From NCBI RefSeq assembly GCF_003086295.3, contig NC_092051.1:82096445-82160444 (forward strand): a stretch of DNA of 64,000 bases, in the 5' to 3' direction. Made by a program: the position numbers and the translations under genes. A model generated the notes under the pieces. The model saw nothing but the letters and a program-made list of their open reading frames with translations, was not told the origin of the DNA and made no database searches. Positions 23,967 to 35,110 of the stretch are shown one piece after another (position 1 is the stretch's first letter; each line of letters starts with the position of its first letter). This DNA is from Arachis hypogaea (Eukaryota > Streptophyta > Magnoliopsida > Fabales > Fabaceae).

Positions 23967-25389
23967 TGATGCGTGAGCATTTTATACCCTTTTTCATAGC
24001 ATTTTCTAGTAGTTTTTAGTTAGATTTCATTAAGTTTTGATTTGTTTTACTGTAAAATTCATCTTTGGATGCTACTTTGAGTTTTTGTGTTATTTTTATG
24101 ATTTTAGGTGAATTTTGGGCGAATTTGGAAGAATCCTATCCAGAGACGAAGAAAGGATAGCAGATGCTGTCAATCCTGACCTTTGTGCATTCCAACGAGC
24201 ATATCTTGAGCTATAAAGGTCCAATTGACGCGGTCTTAACAGCGTTAGAAAGCTAACTTCTAGAGCTTTTCAACGATATATGATAATCTATACTTCTATT
24301 CCAGAATCACTACCAACACTGGCATTAAACATGCACACCTGGCGTTTAACGCCCAAAGAGGAGCAAGCCCAGCGTTGAACGCCCAAAACTGGCATTCAAC
24401 ACCAGCCAGGGAGCAAGGACAGCAAGCATTACCCCCTATGGGCGTTCAATGCCCAGAACCTAAGTTGAACGCCATGCATCAACCAAAGCATATAACTATG
24501 TGGGCTCCAAAGTGGATTTTAGCACTCCTTAGCTTATTTTATCTTATCCTTGAAACTTTTAAATTAAAATTAACATCTTTAGAGTTAGTATTTACTATTT
24601 AAAGAGGAGATTACTTAGGTTTATAGACATATTACTTTGGATCTTCTTTTCTATTTTTTTTGTAAGTCATGAGCAACTAAACCTCCTGGTTAAGGTTAGG
24701 AGCTCTGTTTATTTCTATGGATTAACATCATTACTATTCTATTTTAATATATGTTTGATTCAGTTCTAAGGTGTGTTTTCGTTTTTCATCTAAATGGAAC
24801 TGGGTATGTCCCTTTTCTACATGAGTTACTGTGATCCTCTGACCAAGGTGCTTGAGCTACAGCTTGAAAACACTCCTCCTAAACTATAATCTATCTGGGC
24901 TAATTAGATATGCGACATATAATCCGGTTAGTTTTGGGTAAATTGAGGTTTCCGTGGTGCTAAACTAGTTTTTTGAACTTCACCCTATGATCCAAAAGAT
25001 CTGACCTTGTCTGTGGCAATTTTAGTAGGACTGGAGGAGATTAAATTGCTAGGGAAATAAGGATTAATCACTTACAGTTTGCCATAGAATGAATCATTCA
25101 TTGTTAAAGTAGTTAGTAAGAAATATTAATCCGGAAAGATAAACATCTCTGAAACATTAACTGTTTTCCTTTATATTGATCTTATGTCAACCTTTTCTTG
25201 CTTCACTGATTTATGCGTTTACATCAACAATAACCACTTTTACTATTTGCCTGACTAAGTCCACAGGATAACTATTCCTTGCTCAATCCAATAATTCTCG
25301 TGGGATCAACCCTCACTCACCTGAGGTTTTACTTGGACGGCCTGATGCACTTGCCAATGAAGTTATGCGAGTTCTAATTTCGCGCACCA
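23967..25389 (+). repeat. 5' LTR of an Athila-like element
   Basis: It starts TGATGCGTGAGCATTTTATA and ends TCGCGCACCA, 1,423 bp, directly before a primer site. In order it holds the GTTAGAAAG/CTTTTCAACGATATAT block (24245-24290), GGCGTTTAACGCC-type palindromes (24310-24480), a TATTTAAAG box at 24596-24604, the GAGCAACTAAACCTCC box (24670) and the 3' box with GTGCACTTGCC. The start matches the solo LTR at 27386, so the two belong to related families. Confidence 0.85.
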
Positions 25390-25395
25390 AGTTTT

Positions 25396-25413
25396 TGGCG
25401 CCGTTGCCGAGGA
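25396..25413 (+). other. Primer binding site, tRNA-Asp type
   Basis: TGGCGCCGTTGCCGAGGA, one mismatch to the tRNA-Asp complement, six bases after the LTR. The leader 25414-25883 is AT-rich, with AAGTTTGGTGTC and AAGTTTAGTGTC motifs and no ORF. Confidence 0.85.
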
Positions 25414-25883
25414 TTGTTCGTAATTGACAACTACCAGTTGTCATGTTGCTTAGATTAGGTACTTTTACTAGCTTTTGTTTGATTATTTTTCTTTTTAATT
25501 TTTCGGTCCTTATTTTATTTCTATCTTTCTTAATTTTTGATTTTCAGATTTTAAGTTTAGTGTCTTTGTAGTGTTTTTCCTTTTTTTTGTTTATTTCGAC
25601 CAAAAAAAGCTTTCAAAATCTTTTCCCCCTTGGAATTTTTCAAAAATTTTAATTCATGAATCCTTAATTTAACTTAATTTAATTTTAAACTTTAAGTTTG
25701 GTGTCTCTTTAGCACTTCTATCTCTTTAATTTCCAAAAATTACCTTCGAAATTTTTGTTTGTGGTACTTACCTTATTTTAGTTCGTTTCTTTGGACATCT
25801 CACCAGGAGCTCTGTATACTCTGACATAGAGACTCCCGGTTTTCTTGTTTCTTTTTTTTTCACACAGGAACAGCAAGACCACT

Positions 25884-26065
25884 ATGGATCTAGATGAAAG
25901 TCCACAACCAGAAGAACTTTGGGATCCTATACAGCTCCCACCCTTGATCTCTATGGAAGGAGCAACGGTGTGCCTCCTATTAGAGTAGACAATTTTGAGC
26001 TCAACCGACAGTTAATCACTCTAGTACAGCAAAACTGCCAGTTTCATGGACTTCCACAGGAAGAA
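25884..26065 (+). pseudogene. gag: N-terminal fragment of Athila-like gag
   Basis: ATG at 25884 gives MDLDESPQPEEL. After a frameshift the sequence reads DLYGRSNGVPPIRVDNFEL and LITLVQQNCQFHGLPQE, the conserved lead-in of the Gag capsid domain. The frame is cut at 26066 by the next LTR. The remainder of this gag does not reappear in the window, so the host element should resume to the right of it. Confidence 0.75.
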
Positions 26066-27498
26066 TGATAAGTGGATTTCTTATACACTTTTTCATTGCA
26101 TTTTCATATTGTTTTCAGTTAGATTTTATTAATTTTAGTAAGTTTTAGTATGTTTTAGTGCAAAAATAACTTTTTGGATGCTACTTTGAGTTTTTGTGTT
26201 TTTCCTACGATTATAGGTGATTTTCGGGCAGAATAGAAAGATTCACAAAGTCTTGTTCAGAGCTGAAGAAAGGATAGCAGATGTTGTCAGATCCTAACCT
26301 CTATGCACTCCAACGGGCATATCCTGAGCTACAGAGGTCTAAATGATGCGCTCTTAATGGTGTTGGAAAGCTAACTTTCAGAGCTTTCCAGTAATATATG
26401 ATAGTCTATACTTCGCTTCCAGATCACTGCCTATAATTGGCGTTGAACACCCACATCAGGCATTCAACGCCCAAGAAGGATCAAGGCCCAGCGTTGAACG
26501 CCGGTGTTCAACACCATCAAGGGAACAAGGTAGCAGCACGTTCACCCCCTAACTAGCATTCAACGCCCAAACTCCAAGTTGAACGCCAGGCTTAGGACGA
26601 GCACAAGACCAAAGTGGGCCCAAAGTAGATTTTCGCACTCTTTGGATTAGTCTAGTTTATCTTTGTACTTTTTAATTTTAAATTAACATCTTATAGGGTT
26701 AGCATCTCCTATTTAAAGAGGAGATCACTTAGATTTAGGATAATCTGGAATTTGTATCATACTTTTCAGATCTACATTTTCTTTGTAAATTATGAGCAAC
26801 TAAACCTTCTATGTTAAGGTTAGGAGCTCCGCTGATTCCTATGGATTAATAATATTACTGTTTCTATTTCAATATATGTTTGATCTCATTCTATGATGTA
26901 TTGTCGTTCTTTATCCAAATGAGACTGAGGATGTCCCTTTCTCTACATGAGTTCTTTATGAGTTCTGACCCGGATAGTATTGAGCCAAACCTTGAGAATA
27001 CATCACCTGAACCAATAATTTATCTGGGCTAATCAAGGATACGTGACATATAATCCAGTTAGTTATGGGTGATGACGTTCTTATGGCTCTAAGGGTAGAA
27101 TGATAGAGCATTATTCTCCGATCCGGAAAATCTAACCTTGTTTGTGGTATTTTGAGTAGGATCATAAAGGAGAATCAATTGCGTGGGCTTCATCCTCGGC
27201 CATAGTGAATGACCATGAATTAACTTGATGAGAGAACATGAGTTAATCTCTGACAACTTTGCTATGGTTTAGGGGAAATTGACTTGATGAGAGGACATGA
27301 ATTAATCACTACAGCTTTGCCATAGAATGACTTATTCATTGTTGAAGTAGCCAGTAAAACTTGTTAATCCAGAAAGATAAAGCATTTATGCGTGAGCATC
27401 TTTCCTATATTTTCCTAGTGAATTTGCATTTAAATTTGTAAGTTTAATCAATATTTAAGTACATTTAAGCCACTATGAATGCTACTTAGAGTTGTGTG

Positions 27499-29034
27499 TG
27501 ATGAGCGGATAATTTATACGCTTTTTGGCATTGTTTTTACTTAGTTTTTAGTATGATTTAGTTGGTTTTTAGTATATTTTTATTAGTTTTTAATTAAAAA
27601 TCACATTTCTGGACTTTACTATGAGTTTGTGTGTTTTTCTGTGATTTCAGGTATTTTCTGACTGAAATCGAGGGAGCTGAGCAAAAATTTGATTCAGGCT
27701 GAAAAAGGACTGCTGATGCTGTTGGATTCTGACCTCCCTGCACTCGGAATAGATTTTCTGGAGCTACAAAAGTCCAATTGGCGCGCTCTTAATTGGGTTG
27801 GAAAGTAGACATCCAGGGCTTTCCAGCAATATATAATAGTTCATACTTTGCATGAAGATAGATGACGTAAACTGGCGTTCAACGCCAGTTCCATGTTGCA
27901 GTCTGGCGTTCAGTGCCAGAAATAGGTTACAAGTTAGAGTTCAATGCCAGAAACAGGTTACAACCAGGTGTTCAACTACAGAAACAGCCCAGGCACGTGA
28001 GAAGCTTAAGTCTCAGCCCCAGCACACACCAAGTGGGCCCTAGAAGTGAATTTTTGCACTATCCATCTTAGTTTACTCATTTTCTGTAAACCTAGGTTAC
28101 TAGTTTAGTATTTAAACAACTTTTAGAGACTTATTTGGTACCTCATGACATTTTAGATCTGAACTTTGTACTCTTTGATGGCATGAGTCTCTAAACTCCA
28201 TTGTTGGGGGTGAGGAGCTCTGCAGCGTCTCGATGAATTAATACAATTATTTTTGTTTTCCATTCAAACACGCTTGTTCCTATCTAAGATGTTCATTCGC
28301 GCTTCACTATGAAGAAGGTGATGATCTGTGACACTCATCACCTTCCTCACCATGAACATGTGCCTAACAACCACCTCCATTCTATATCAGATTGAATGAG
28401 TATCTCTTAGATTTCTTAATTAGAATCTTCGTGGTATAAGCTAGGATTGATGGCGGCATTCATGAGAATCCGGAAAGTCTAAACCTTGTCTGTGGTATTC
28501 CGAGTAGGATTCAAGGATTGAATGGCTGTGACGAGCTTCAAACTCGCGATTGTTGAGCGTAGTGATAGACGCAAAAGGATCAATGGATCTTATTCCGACA
28601 TGATCGAGAACCAACAGATGATTAGCCGTGCTGTGACAGAGCATTTGGACCATTTTCACTGAGAGGATGGGAAGTAGCCATTGACAACGGCGACACCCTA
28701 CATACAGCTTGCCATGGATGGAGCCTTGCGTGTGTGAAGAGGAGTACAAGAGAAAAGCTGAAATTCAGATGACAAAGCATCTCCAAAACTCCAACATATT
28801 CTCCATTATTGCATAACAAGTATTTATTCCCAGCTCTTTTATTTTTCGCAATCCAAATTGATAATTATAATTGATATCCTGACTAAGAATTATGAGATAA
28901 CCATAGATTGCTTCAAGCCAACAATCTCCGTGGGATTCGACCCTTACTCATGTAAGGTATTACTTGGACGACCCAGTGCACTTGCTGGTTAGTGGTATGA
29001 GTTGTGAAAAGTGTGATTTACAATTCGTGCCCCA
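27499..29034 (+). repeat. 5' LTR of the 10.3-kb element
   Basis: TGATGAGCGGATAATTTATA to CGTGCCCCA. It contains the shared block GTTGGAAAG...GGCTTTCCAGCAATATAT (27797-27835), GGCGTTCAACGCC palindromes (27874-27970), TATTTAAA at 28109-28116 and the conserved 3' box (GTGGGATTCGACCCTTACTC, GTGCACTTGCTGG). The terminal CACCA has become CCCCA here. Confidence 0.95.
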
Positions 29035-29040
29035 CGTTTT

Positions 29041-29058
29041 TGGCGCCGTTGCCAGGGA
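29041..29058 (+). other. Primer binding site, tRNA-Asp type
   Basis: TGGCGCCGTTGCCAGGGA, one mismatch to the tRNA-Asp complement, six bases after the 5' LTR. Confidence 0.9.
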
Positions 29059-30324
29059 TTGTTCGAGTTTGAACAACTAAAGGTTTATTTTGTTGCTTAG
29101 ATTACGAATAATTTATTTTGTTGCTATAGAGTCATTAAATCTGAGTCCTTTAATTTATTTTCAAAAAAAAAAATTTTCAAAAATATTATTTTTCTTTATT
29201 AATTTTCAATTTTTTTTTCGTGAGTTTAGTGTCATGTTTTAAGTTTGGTGTCAACTGCATTCGTATCTTTTTCTCTTAAATTTTCGAATTTGTGTTCTTT
29301 ATTCTTCCTTGATCTTCAAGTTGTTCTTGTTTATTTTTCTTGTTTGATCTTTGGTTTTTCTTGCTCTGTGTCTTTTCTTGTTTTACTTGTGCTTTCACAA
29401 AACATTAGTTTTCAAAAAATTTATTTTTAGTTATTAAAAATACCTCTTTAAAACAAGTGTTACATTTACTGCTCAATTGGCTAGAGCGTTGGTTTATGTT
29501 CTTGGTAATTGGGTATCTTCCTTTTAAAATCTTTTTCAAAAATAATTTTTCTTTGATTGAATCTTGTGCCAAACTTTAAGTTTGGTGTTTTCTCGTTAAT
29601 CTTTTTATAATTTTCGAAAATTTTATTGAAGTTTTCTAAAAATTTTAAGTTTGGTGTTCTTTCTATTGTTCTTGTTGTTCTTGTGAATCTTCAAAGTGTT
29701 CTTGAGTCTTCTTTGTGTTTAGATCTTAAAATTTTTAAGTTTGGTGTTCCTTGGTGTTTTCCCTCCAAAATTTTCGAAAACAAGGAGCATTAGATCTAAA
29801 AATTTTAAGTCTTGTGTCTTTTGTATGTTTTTCTCTTTCATCATTAAATTCAAAAAAATCTTTTCTCTTTATTTTAAGTAATTTTCGAAATTTTCCTTTA
29901 AAAATTTAGATTTTTATTTTAAAACTTTTTGTTTCATCTTATCTTAGTTTTAAAATTTCAAAAATCATATCTTTTTCAAAATCTTATCTTATATTGTTGA
30001 CTTTTTCAAAATTCAAAATTCAAATTCTCAAATTTCAAAATTCGAATTTCAAATTTCAAAAATTTAAAATTCAAAATTTAATTTTCAAATTTAAAATTTA
30101 AATTTCAAAACTTCCTAACTACTTTCTCTCTCTTCATTTTTCAAAAATCCTTACCCCTTATTTTTCAAATCATTTTAATTAATTAATTATTTTAGTTTTC
30201 AATTTCCTTTTAATTTTTGAAATTATATTCAAATTTTTACTTATTTTATTTTATTTTATTTATTTTATTTTCGGTTTCCAACAAAAAAAAAATTTGCAAT
30301 CCACATCATCTCCCTTTCTCCATC
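29059..30324 (+). other. 5' leader of the 10.3-kb element
   Basis: Non-coding, very AT-rich. AAGTTTGGTGT-type motifs recur near 29237, 29578, 29647 and 29738. A tRNA D-arm-like stretch, GCTCAATTGGCTAGAGCG, lies at 29472. TTCAAAATTCAAATTTC low-complexity repeats fill 29998-30118, and the same kind of sequence occurs in the leader at 57360-57715. Confidence 0.7.
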
Positions 30325-33300
30325 ATGGATCTAAGCGGAAATGAGCAGTCCAGAAAAACTCTGGGGTCATATGCTAACCCCACTACTGCTTCATATGGGA
30401 GTAGTATCTGTATACCCTCCATCGGAGTCAGTAATTTTGAGTTGAATCCTCAGCTCATTATTATGGTGCAGCAAAGTTGCCAGTATTCCGGTCTTCCACA
30501 GGAAGAACCTACAGAGTTTCTGGCACAATTTTTACAAATTTCTGACACAGTACATGATAAGGAAGTAGATCAGGATGTCTACAGATTATTACTGTTTCCA
30601 TTTGCTGTAAAAGACCAAGCTAAGAGGTGGTTGAATAACCAACCTAAGGCTAGCATAAGGACATAGAAACAGCTATTAGAAAAATTCCTGAATCAATATT
30701 TCCCTCCAAAACGGATGACACAGCTAAGGCTGAACATCCAAAGCTTTAAACAAGGAGATAATGAATCTCTTTATGATGTCTGGGAGAGATACAGAGAGAT
30801 GCTAAGAAAATACCCCTCTGAAATATTTTCAGAGTGGGTGCAGTTAGACATATTCTATTATGGGCTTACAGAGAAAGCTCAGATGTCTTTGGACCACTCA
30901 GCTGGTGGATCTATACACATGAGAAAGACAATTGAAGAAGCTCAAGAGCTCATTAATACAGTTGCCAGAAATTAGCATCTGTACCTAAGTAGTGAGTCTT
31001 CCATGAAAGAAGAAGCTAAAACAATAACTACTGAACTCAGTCCTGCAGAACAAGTTACTGAATTCAATCATCAATTAGATTTTCTAACAAAACACCTAGC
31101 CAAATTCAAGGAGATACTACAAGACACAAGAATGGCTAATATGAATATGGAAGTACAGTTGAAGCAAACAAAACAGCAATTATCAAAACAAATAACAGAA
31201 GAGTGCCAAGCAGTTCAATTAAGAAGTGGGAAAACATTAAATACCACACTTCAGAGTAGCAGAAAGCTAAGAAAAGAACAACTGACAAAGGATGAGAAAA
31301 ATACTATCCAAAATCCCTCTGAGGACAGTAAGAGCCCAGAGAGGAATAACTCTGGCGTTCAAACGCCAGAAAAGGGTGCAGAGCTGGCGTTAAACGCCCA
31401 ACCCGCGCACAGTTTTGGCATTCAAACGCCAGGAACAGGCAAGGAGCTGGCGTCAAATGCCCAATGGAAGCTCAGTTCTGGCGTTCAAACGCCATAAACA
31501 GGTAGGAAGTTGGCGTTCAACGCCAATCAAGCTTCCAACCCTGGCATTCAAACGCCAGTGAGGGATAAGACACACACAAGTGCTGATAACAACCCCTCTA
31601 AAAAGGCTTTCCCAACCACTTCTGTAGGAAATAAACCTGGAGTAACCAAGGTTGAGGAGTACAAAGCCAAGATACCTTATCCTCAAAAATTCCGCCAAGA
31701 GGAGCAGGATAAGCAATTTGCTCGCTTTGCAGACTATCTCAGGACTCTTGAAATAAAGATTCCGTTTGCAGAGGCACTTGAGCAAATACCCTCTTATGCC
31801 AAGTTCATGAAAGATATCTTGAGTCATAAGATGGATTGGAGAGAAACTGAAAGAGTTCTCCTCACTGAAGAATGCAGTGCAGTCATTCTGAAAAGCTTCC
31901 CAGAAAAGCTTAAAGATCCCAGGAGCTTTATGATACCATGCATATTAGAGGGTAATTGCACCAAGACAGCTTTATGTAATCTTGGGACAAGCATCAACCT
32001 AATCCCTACATCTACTATTAGAAAGCTTGGCTTGACTGAAGAGGTCAAACCAACCCAGATCTGTCTTCAACTTGCTGATGGCTCCATTAAATACCCATCA
32101 GGCATAATTAAGGACATGATTATCAAGGTTGGGCCATTTGCCTTCCCTACTGACTTTGTAGTGCTGGAAATGGAGGAGCACAAGAGTGCAACTCTCATTC
32201 TAGGAAGACCATTCCTAGCAACTAGACGAACCCTCATTGACGTCCAAAAAGGGGAGATAACCCTGAGAGTCAATGAGGATGAGTTTAAGTTGAATGTTGT
32301 CAAAGCTATGCAACATCCAGACACATCAGACGACTGCCTGAGCATTGATATTATTGACTCCCTAGTGGAAGAGGTCAATATGACTGAGAGTCTCGAATCA
32401 GAGCTAGAGGACATTTTTAAAGATGTTTAGCCTGATCTGGAGGATTCAGAGGAATTAAAAGAGCCTCTGAAACTTCCTCAGGAAGAAGAAAAACCTCCTA
32501 AACCCGAGCTCAAACCATTACCACCATCCTTGAAATATGCATTTCTGGGAGAAGGTGACACTTTTTCGTTGATCATAAGCTCTGCTTTAAATCCCCTGGA
32601 AGAGGAAGCACTACTTCAAGTGCTAAGGACACACAAGACAGCTCTTGGGTGGTCCATAAGTGACCTTAAGGGCATCAGCCCAGCAAGATGCATGCACAAG
32701 ATCCTATTGGAGGATGATGCTAAGCCAGTGGTTCAACCACAGAGGCGGCTAAATCCAGCCATGAAGGAAGTGGTGCAGAAAGAGGTCACTAAGTTACTAG
32801 AGGCTGGGATTATTTATCCTATTTCTGATAGCCCCTGGGTGAGTCTTGTCCATGTTGTCCCTAAGAAGGGAGGTATGACAGTGGTTCATAATGAAAAAAA
32901 TGAACTAGTTCCTACAAGAACAGTTACAGGGTGGCGTATGTGTATTGACTACAGAAGGCTCAATACAGCCACCAGGAAGGATCACTTCCCTTTACCATTC
33001 ATAGACCAGAAGCTAGAAAGACTAGCAGGTCATGAATACTACTACTTTTTAGATGGCTATTCAGCTTACAACCAAATTATAGTAGATCCACAGGACCAAG
33101 AGAAAACAGCATTCACATGTCCTTCTGGAGTATTTGCCTACAGAAGGATGCCTTTTGGTCCGTGTAATGCACCTGCAACCTTTCAGAGGTGCATGCTCTC
33201 TATCTTCTCTGATATGGTAGAGAAGTTTCTAGAAGTCTTCATGGATGACTTTTCAGTATCTGGAGACTCATTCAGCTCCTGCCTTAACCATTTAGCACTT

Positions 33301-34149
33301 ATTCTGAAAAGATGCCAAGAGACCAACCTAGTTTTAAACTGGGAAAAATACAACTTTATGGTGACTGAAGGGATTGTCCTTGGGCATAAAATTTCAAACA
33401 AGAGAATAGAGGTGGATCAAGCTAAAGTTGAAGTAATTGAAAATTTACCACCACCTGCCAATGTTAAGGCAATCAGAAGCTTTTTGGGGCATGCAGGATT
33501 CTATAGGAGGTTTATAAAGGATTTTTCAAAAATTGCAAAACCTCTGAGCAATCTGCTAGCTGATGATACGCCATTTGTGTTTGACACAAAGTGTCTACAG
33601 GCGTTTGAGACCCTGAAAGCTAAGCTGGTCACAGCACCAGTTATTTCTGCACCAGACTGGACATTACCATTTGAACTAATGTGTGATGCCCGTGACCATA
33701 CCATTGGTACAGTACTAGGACAGAGGCATAACAAGCATCTGCATGTCATTTATTATGCTAGCAGTGTTTTAAATAATGCCCAGAAAAATTACACAACCAC
33801 AGAAAAAGAATTACTTGCAGTTGTTTATGCCATTGACAAGTTTAGATCATACTTAGTAGGATCAAAAGTGATTGTGTACACTGACCATGCTGCCCTTAAA
33901 TATCTACTCACAATGCAGGATTCAAAGCCCAGGCTCATAAGATGGGTGTTGCTTCTGCAAGAGTTTGATATAGAAATAAGAGACAGAAAAAGGACAGAGA
34001 ATCAAGTAGCTGATCACATGTCCCGGATAGAACCAGTAGCAGGAGCATCCCTCCCTCCTACTGAGATCTCTAAAACCTTTCCGGATGAGCAATTGTTTGC
34101 TATTCAGGAAGCTCCATGGTTTGCAGACATTGCAAACTATAAGACTTAA
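30325..34149 (+). pseudogene. gag-pol: Gag-protease-RT-RNase H polyprotein, four in-frame stops, no integrase
   Basis: All parts lie in one frame from ATG 30325 to TAA 34147. Gag capsid: NFELNPQLIIMVQQSCQ, FPFAVKDQAKRW, YFPPKRMTQLRLNIQSF, ERYREMLRKYPS. A linker has VQLRSGKTLN and a palindrome-encoded repeat (GVQTP). In protease CNLGTSINLIP, the catalytic Asp codon is Asn (AAT, 31978-31980), and ILGRPFLATRRTLIDV follows. [31 protein letters not shown] at 33238-33249, then [16 protein letters not shown]. RNase [42 protein letters not shown]. Stops are TAG 30664, TAG 30973, TAA 31495 and TAG 32428. The relatives' residues imply TGG, CAG, GAA and CAG, so three of the four are C-to-T/G-to-A changes. 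The ORF ends just where integrase should begin (FADIANYKT). It is non-functional as it stands. Confidence 0.95.
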
Positions 34150-34556
34150 GGTTCTCCTTCTATAACCTTGGAGAGGAAGCATGAAAAGCCTCTCTCACTG
34201 CAGAGTCAACTAAAGCCCCCATAGTCAAACTCTAAGTTTGGTGTTGGGAGTCCACAACCAAACTCTAAGTTTGGTGTTGAACCCCCACATTCAAACTCTA
34301 AGTTTGGTGTTGGGAGGTCCCAACCTTGCTCTGATTATCTGTGAGGCACCATGAGAGCTCACTGTCAAGCTATTGACATTAAAGAAGCGCTTGTTGGGAG
34401 GCAACCCAATGTTATTTAATTATATCTATTTATTTTCCATTGCTATTTTATGTTTTCTTTAGGTTGATGATCGTGTGAAGTCACAAAAACAAATGAAAAA
34501 TAAAAAAGAGAATGAAAAACAGCATGAAAAATAGCACACCATGGAGGAAGATCATT

Positions 34557-34729
34557 CTGGCGTTTAAACGCCAGAAACAAGCATCTGTTTGGCGTTTAAC
34601 GCCAGAAACAAGCACCAAGCTGGCGTTTAATGCCAGAAACAAGCATCAGTCTGGCATTAAACACCAGAAACAGGCTACATTTGGGCGTTTAACGCCAGAA
34701 ACAGGCAGCAGTCTGGCGTTAAACGCCAG
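34557..34729. repeat. GGCGTTTAACGCC palindrome array
   Basis: Six units of about 29 bp each carry CTGGCGTTTAACGCCAG or a near variant, separated by AAACAAGCATC/AAACAGGC-type spacers. The spacers are similar to each other. Confidence 0.9.
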
Positions 34730-34973
34730 GATTGCATAGTAAGGGCATTTTGTACACCTAATTGGAGCAGGGATGCTAAATCCTTGACCCCACTGGATCT
34801 GTGGACCCCACAGGATCCCCACCTACTTCACCATTCAAATTCAAACCATTCCCCTTCCAAACCCACCCATTCACACACTTCCATCTCCTCCATCTTCTCC
34901 ACTTCTTTATTCTTTTGCTCGAGGACGAGCAAACCTTTTAAGTTTAGTATGGTAAAAGTATTGCTTTTGTTTT

Positions 34974-35012
34974 TCCATAATTCAGTGGTAGAGCAATTGA
35001 CTGCAGATCAAA
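34974..35012 (+). other. Embedded tRNA-Cys-like 5' half
   Basis: The stretch TCCATA..TCAGTGGTAGAGCA.TTGACTGCAGATCAA matches the 5' half of plant tRNA-Cys(GCA), as I recall it, with about three mismatches in 40 bases. It includes the A box (GTGGTAGAGCA) and the anticodon loop CTGCAGA. The 3' half is absent, so it is not a working tRNA gene. It replaces about 350 bp that the reverse element still has at this place. Confidence 0.7.
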
Positions 35013-35110
35013 GAGCTATGAGGAAAGAGCAACAAAGGCAAGGAAGAGACATAGAGGATCTCAAGAACACCATTGGTTCTTTAAGAAGAGGAAGACGCCA
35101 CCCTCATTAA
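34999..35110 (+). pseudogene. C-terminal remnant of an ORF in the env position
   Basis: Reads TADQRAMRKEQQRQGRDIED and then KNTIGSLRRGRRHPH before a stop. The reverse element has the same C-terminus in a longer ORF (50580-50897). Charged heptads suggest a coiled coil. Some Athila elements carry an env-like ORF after pol, and this could be its tail, but I see no signal peptide or membrane segment. Confidence 0.4.

Noticed and set aside
28441..28749. 102-codon antisense ORF present in both LTRs of the 10.3-kb element (also 37201-37509)
   Set aside because: The two LTRs are copies of one sequence, so they are not independent. The related LTR at 47736-49459 has stops in this frame.
34557..34729. 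CRISPR-like repeat-spacer pattern
   Set aside because: The repeats are palindromes within a plant retrotransposon, the spacers are nearly identical to each other, and no cas genes exist. The genome is eukaryotic.
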